Below are positions 61,916-64,000 of a DNA stretch of 64,000 nucleotides, piece by piece; the first letter of the stretch is position 1; the number at the start of each line of letters is the position of its first letter. The DNA comes from Druceiella hillmani. Taxonomy: Eukaryota; Arthropoda; Insecta; Lepidoptera; Hepialidae. A model generated the notes under the pieces. It was not told the origin of the DNA. It did not search any database and was given only the letters and a program-made list of their open reading frames with translations. Position numbers and translations under genes: made by a program. The stretch is from assembly GCA_039881145.1 (NCBI GenBank), contig JAYKKI010000061.1, positions 12,126,001 through 12,190,000 on the forward strand, written 5' to 3'.

Positions 61916-63065
61916 AAAAAATATAAATTGTAATAAAAATGTAAATTGCATATAAATAATTAGGTGACATTAATATTTTAAAAAAAAATACTGTACTTTA
62001 TATATTATGGTTTCTAACAAAAAGGTTGTGACCGACAAACAAATGGATACGAAATGAATTAATAATATTGAATATTAAATCCTTATAATAAATTTAAAAA
62101 TATAAATTGTAATAAAAATGTAAATTGCATATAAATAATTAGGTGATATTAATATTTTTAAACAAAAAATACTGTAGGTTTGGTTTCTGACAAAAAGGTT
62201 GTGACCGACAAACAAATGGAACGGATAGTGATCTTTTAAGAGATCTGTCTTTTCTCATTTTAAGATATGGAAGCCTAAAATATAATAAATCGTACATTTT
62301 TTTAGTTGTCAATAAATAGTTTAAATATCTATAAAATATATGTCGTAGAGATGCATCCGATAATGCTGTAAAACCTTTATTAATTATATTAAACTGACAA
62401 GTTACACAAAAATATACTTTTTGAAATACAATTTAACGTATTATTTGAATATCAATTCCTTTTAATAAATTAAAAAATGCATATCCTACAAATTGCGTAT
62501 AATTAAATTAATAAAATATATGTCGTGGAGTTGCATCCTATAATGCTGTAAAACCTATTATTTAATTATATTAAACCGACAAGTTACACAAAAATATAAT
62601 TTTTGAAATACAATTTAATGTATTATTTGAAAATCAATTCCTTTTAATAAATTAAAAAATGCATATCCTACAAATTGCGTATAATTAAATTAATAAAATA
62701 TATGTCGTAGAGATGCATCCGATAATGCTGTAAAACCTTTATTAATTATATTAAACTGACAAGTTACACAAAAATATACTTTTTGAAATACAATTTAACG
62801 TATTATTTGAATATCGATTCCTTTTAATAAATTTAAAAATGCATATCCTACAAATTACGTATAATTAAATTAATAAAATATATGTGATAGAGTTGCATCC
62901 GATAATGCTGTAAAACCTATTATTTAATTATATTAAACCGATAAGTTACACAAAAATATAATTTTTGAAATACAATTTAATGTTTTATTTGAATATCAAC
63001 TCTTTTTAATAAATTAAAAAATACATATCCTACAAATTGCGTATAATTAAATTAAGTGATGATAT
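61916..63065. repeat. About 180-bp satellite, six or more copies, dimeric (about 362-bp) order
   Basis: TGTCGTAGAGATGCATCCGA starts at 62341, and variants start at 62521, 62703 and 62883. Copies 1 and 3 share GAGATGCATCC...CCTTTATTAATT. Copies 2 and 4 share GAGTTGCATCC...CCTATTATTTAATT. More diverged ~180-bp relatives (AAATTGTAATAAAAATGTAA) start near 61919 and 62100. Confidence 0.88.
62170..62280 (+). repeat. RTE/SINE-like 3' tail fragment inside the satellite
   Basis: GGTTGTGACCGACAAACAAA, AGTGATCTTTTAAGAGATC, then CATTTTAAGATATGGAAGCC follow the same motif order as the 54660-54815 tail. Confidence 0.4.
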
Positions 63066-64000
63066 TAACATTTTTACATAAAAAATACTGTAGGCTGAAT
63101 TTTGAACTACAGCCGCCAGGGGCTTCTTTCGTAAATTCCCTTCGCGCGGAACTGAAAAGTTGTGTGTGATATATATAAAATCATTTAACAATAATTTATT
63201 TGTATTTACACAATTCTGTTCAAACATCAATAAACTCGTTCCATCGTTTTGTTTCTTCTCCGTCAGATTCATCGGATGACATTTCTTCAGAATTTACTAA
63301 ACTATTCACAATATCATTAGTCACTTGTCGCGACGTACAATTTTCGTACTTTCTTCGGGGTACATTGTCCCACAGGGCGGTTTCATTACCTTATTTTGCT
63401 TTTAATCGATGCCTACAGACATGTTCTGCAGTTTGTATTACCTTTTACTGGGCAAATTTACTATTTCATAGGCCTTTTTCCAAGATTACCCTTTCTTCGA
63501 GGCATGTTTAAATTTTTAGCCATAACAAATTTAATTTTAAATATCACTATTGTACCATTTTGCAATTATTCTAATGTCCATTCTAATTTATTTAACACGT
63601 AAATCTGGAAAATCGGTCCACTTGTTCCAAAGTTACGATAATTCCTTTGAACTTTTTTTCAAGTTTTACGACAGATGATCTGACAAATTTGTCAAAGTCA
63701 TAACATGTGTAAAGGAGATGAGAAAGAAATTCGCTTCAAATATATACTACGTTCATTTATGTAAGTTTAATAGCTTATGAGTAGAGCATTACAAATCGTC
63801 AGCAACCAAGACACCCAGTCAAAAATTCATGGAAATTCATGTCAAAATTATATTCATGGAAATTCATGACGTTATTCACGAGTTATTTTCTTCCAGAATG
63901 CAGTACCTAATTTAAAAATCTAAGGGGTATATTTATATAAAAAAATGGGCCTAATCATAAATGAAAAGAAAACAAAATTTATGATTATGACAAGTCAAAA
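63066..64000. other. Unassigned DNA with a coding-like minus-strand trace
   Basis: Minus strand 63505-63462 reads MPRRKGNLGKRPMK and stop. About 100 bases further a frame gives CTSRQVTNDIVNSLVNSEEM and SSDESDGEETKRWNEF. The composition is protein-like, perhaps from a mobile-element ORF, but I do not recognise it. Confidence 0.25.

Overview
The window is AT-rich, intron- and transposon-laden DNA of an arthropod, most probably an insect. I infer this from the spliced NRF-6-like gene, the piggyBac, mariner, Tc1 and Harbinger relics, the non-LTR retrotransposon scraps, the long (TA)n microsatellites and the absence of compact operons. I cannot name the species. One cellular gene is visible: a minus-strand 'nose resistant to fluoxetine' (NRF-6)-like membrane acyltransferase. 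Eleven exons between 52889 and 15963 join with matching intron phases. They give about 588 codons covering the extracellular cysteine-rich NRF domain and the multi-pass acyltransferase-3 domain. The first exon(s), with start codon and signal peptide, were not found and may lie beyond 64000. The last few codons are uncertain (candidate at 13453-13426). Layout: 1-4100 holds fold-back MITE copies and a LINE C-terminal scrap. 4190-8215 is a decayed Mutator-like transposase/YqaJ gene, swollen by a 43-bp minisatellite derived from its own coding sequence and split by an internally deleted piggyBac with TTAA target duplication (5698-7449). 9424-10745 is a dead mariner-type element. 13350-14616 has a THAP-like relic. 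From 15963 to 52889 the NRF gene runs leftward, its introns filled with repeats: a LINE reverse transcriptase fragment (16.7-17.0 kb), a second mariner copy (20.67-21.6 kb), a Harbinger MITE with TAA duplication (23014-23555), a 215-bp fold-back hairpin (27.6 kb), a MADF-like relic (30.5 kb), a higher-order satellite (31.0-32.06 kb), a TIR element (32.6-33.56 kb), another LINE fragment (39.2 kb) and a very homogeneous 183-bp satellite (46.6-47.9 kb). From 52890 to the end there is a dispersed repeat inverted relative to 23.6 kb, a dead Tc1 element (57700-59273), a large CA/TA microsatellite, a 64-bp repeat and a dimeric ~180-bp satellite (61.9-63.06 kb). Apart from the NRF gene, the coding signals I can recognise are relics of mobile elements at different stages of decay. 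I found no convincing new functional system. The most informative structures are the nested Mutator/YqaJ-piggyBac locus, the coding-derived 43-bp array, the ORF-preserving 183-bp satellite and the recurrent short near-perfect hairpins. Family assignments come from recalled motif patterns, with no database search.
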